This document shows positions 49,640-49,869 of a DNA stretch of 49,869 nucleotides, piece by piece. The notes beneath the pieces were generated by a model, which was given only the letters and a program-made list of their open reading frames with translations, searched no databases and had not been told where the DNA came from. Origin of the DNA: Verrucomicrobiia bacterium (lineage in GTDB: Bacteria > Verrucomicrobiota > Verrucomicrobiia > JABWAM01); contig JAQUAF010000043.1 in NCBI GenBank assembly GCA_028687435.1, forward strand, positions 1 to 49,869. The letters run 5' to 3'. Made by a program: the position numbers and the translations under genes. Every line of letters starts with the position of its first letter. Positions within the stretch are counted from its first letter, which is position 1.

Positions 49640-49641
49640 CC
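49621..49641. repeat. 7-bp-period array at the end of the pseudopilin gene
   Basis: GACTGAA (from about 49619), GGCTGAA and GACTAAC in register. The array overlaps the last codons of the pseudopilin gene. Confidence 0.5.
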
Positions 49642-49674
49642 CGCATATTCCATCAAACCGCTGAAATATGCGGG
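49640..49674 (+). terminator. Stem-loop just after the pseudopilin stop
   Basis: CCCGCATATT (49640-49649) pairs perfectly with AATATGCGGG (49665-49674), starting one base after the stop codon. There is no T-run after it, so it is not a standard intrinsic terminator. It may protect the 3' end of the message. Confidence 0.45.
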
Positions 49675-49702
49675 AAATCCGAAATTCGAAATCTAAAATC
49701 CG
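49675..49702. repeat. 7-bp-period array (AAATCCG-like units)
   Basis: AAATCCG, AAATTCG, AAATCTA and AAATCCG in register, directly after the stem-loop. Confidence 0.7.
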
Positions 49703-49849
49703 AATAAAATAGGCAAGCACTAAAAGCAAAGGGCGTCTTCAAGGGGCGCATGGCAGCTCCGTCGGGTTTTTCGGGTGGGTTTTAACCTGATGTGAGGGGA
49801 TCCCCGGTCATGAGGCTGCGCAGGTGATCAGTTTAGGTGGAGGGAGGGC

Positions 49850-49869
49850 ATGGAAATCTGTTTGGCGTC
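49850..49869 (+). CDS. Possible start of a further gene, cut by the window end
   Basis: ATG 49850 follows a purine-rich GGAGGGAGGG (49839-49848) that could serve as a ribosome site. Only six codons (MEICLA) are visible, so nothing can be said about the product. Confidence 0.25.

Overview
The window looks like bacterial chromosome from the PVC superphylum (Lentisphaerota, Kiritimatiellota or Verrucomicrobiota). This is an inference from gene content: pseudopilins with a C-terminal H-x(n)-DG-H motif, several uroporphyrinogen decarboxylase-like (UroD-like) genes each beside an AraC or GntR regulator, a secreted DUF4091 protein, and GYF-domain and DUF2752 membrane proteins. No rRNA is present to settle it. 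Housekeeping genes (mfd, gltX, ychF, a tRNA-Arg) show it is a chromosome and not a plasmid or phage.

Layout. 0.5-9.7 kb: mfd, then a convergent plsC-like acyltransferase and LysR regulator, a secreted alpha/beta hydrolase, a Lys-rich exported protein, and a divergent dehydrogenase/AraC pair. 9.8-16 kb: an orphan receiver protein facing a minus-strand run of six genes (glycosyltransferase-like protein, short gltX, GT9 glycosyltransferase, GYF membrane protein, small membrane protein, DUF2752). 16.4-20 kb: a GntR regulator with its own promoter and operator, translationally coupled to a UroD-like gene, then a second UroD-like gene behind a perfect 28-bp-arm hairpin. 20-29 kb: AraC regulator, pseudopilin remnant, DUF4091 protein, pseudopilin, PHP phosphoesterase, STAS protein and acylating aldehyde dehydrogenase. 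29-33.4 kb: ychF, a YihY membrane protein, two exported unknowns and tRNA-Arg(CCG). 33.4-35.4 kb: a small repeat-rich island beside the tRNA with hicAB and an integrase scrap. 35.4-45.7 kb: DUF2007 protein, a ferritin-like/VIT iron transporter, a 1355-residue membrane protein, an AlbA_2/ATPase regulator, a CPBP protease, a GDP-mannose-forming nucleotidyltransferase and a third UroD-like gene divergent from an AraC regulator. 45.8-49.9 kb: the AraC gene, an internally deleted YhcG-type nuclease, a GspF-like platform protein and another pseudopilin.

The least ordinary content is between the genes. There are two copies of a 216-bp mobile-looking element with 18-bp terminal inverted repeats, each inserted in the loop of a REP-type hairpin with an 8-bp target duplication. 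A second, unrelated 208-bp element with 9-bp target duplications sits in a pseudopilin leader. Six copies of a GC-rich hairpin, REP pairs with a conserved spacer, and about a dozen short arrays with a strict 7-bp period are also present. None of the elements carries a transposase in this window, so any mobilising enzyme must be elsewhere.

Two further patterns recur. Several good promoter-like sequences lie so close to start codons that transcripts would be leaderless or nearly so. The UroD-like genes come with dedicated regulators, which fits substrate-induced methyl-transfer or decarboxylation modules, although no corrinoid protein is encoded here.
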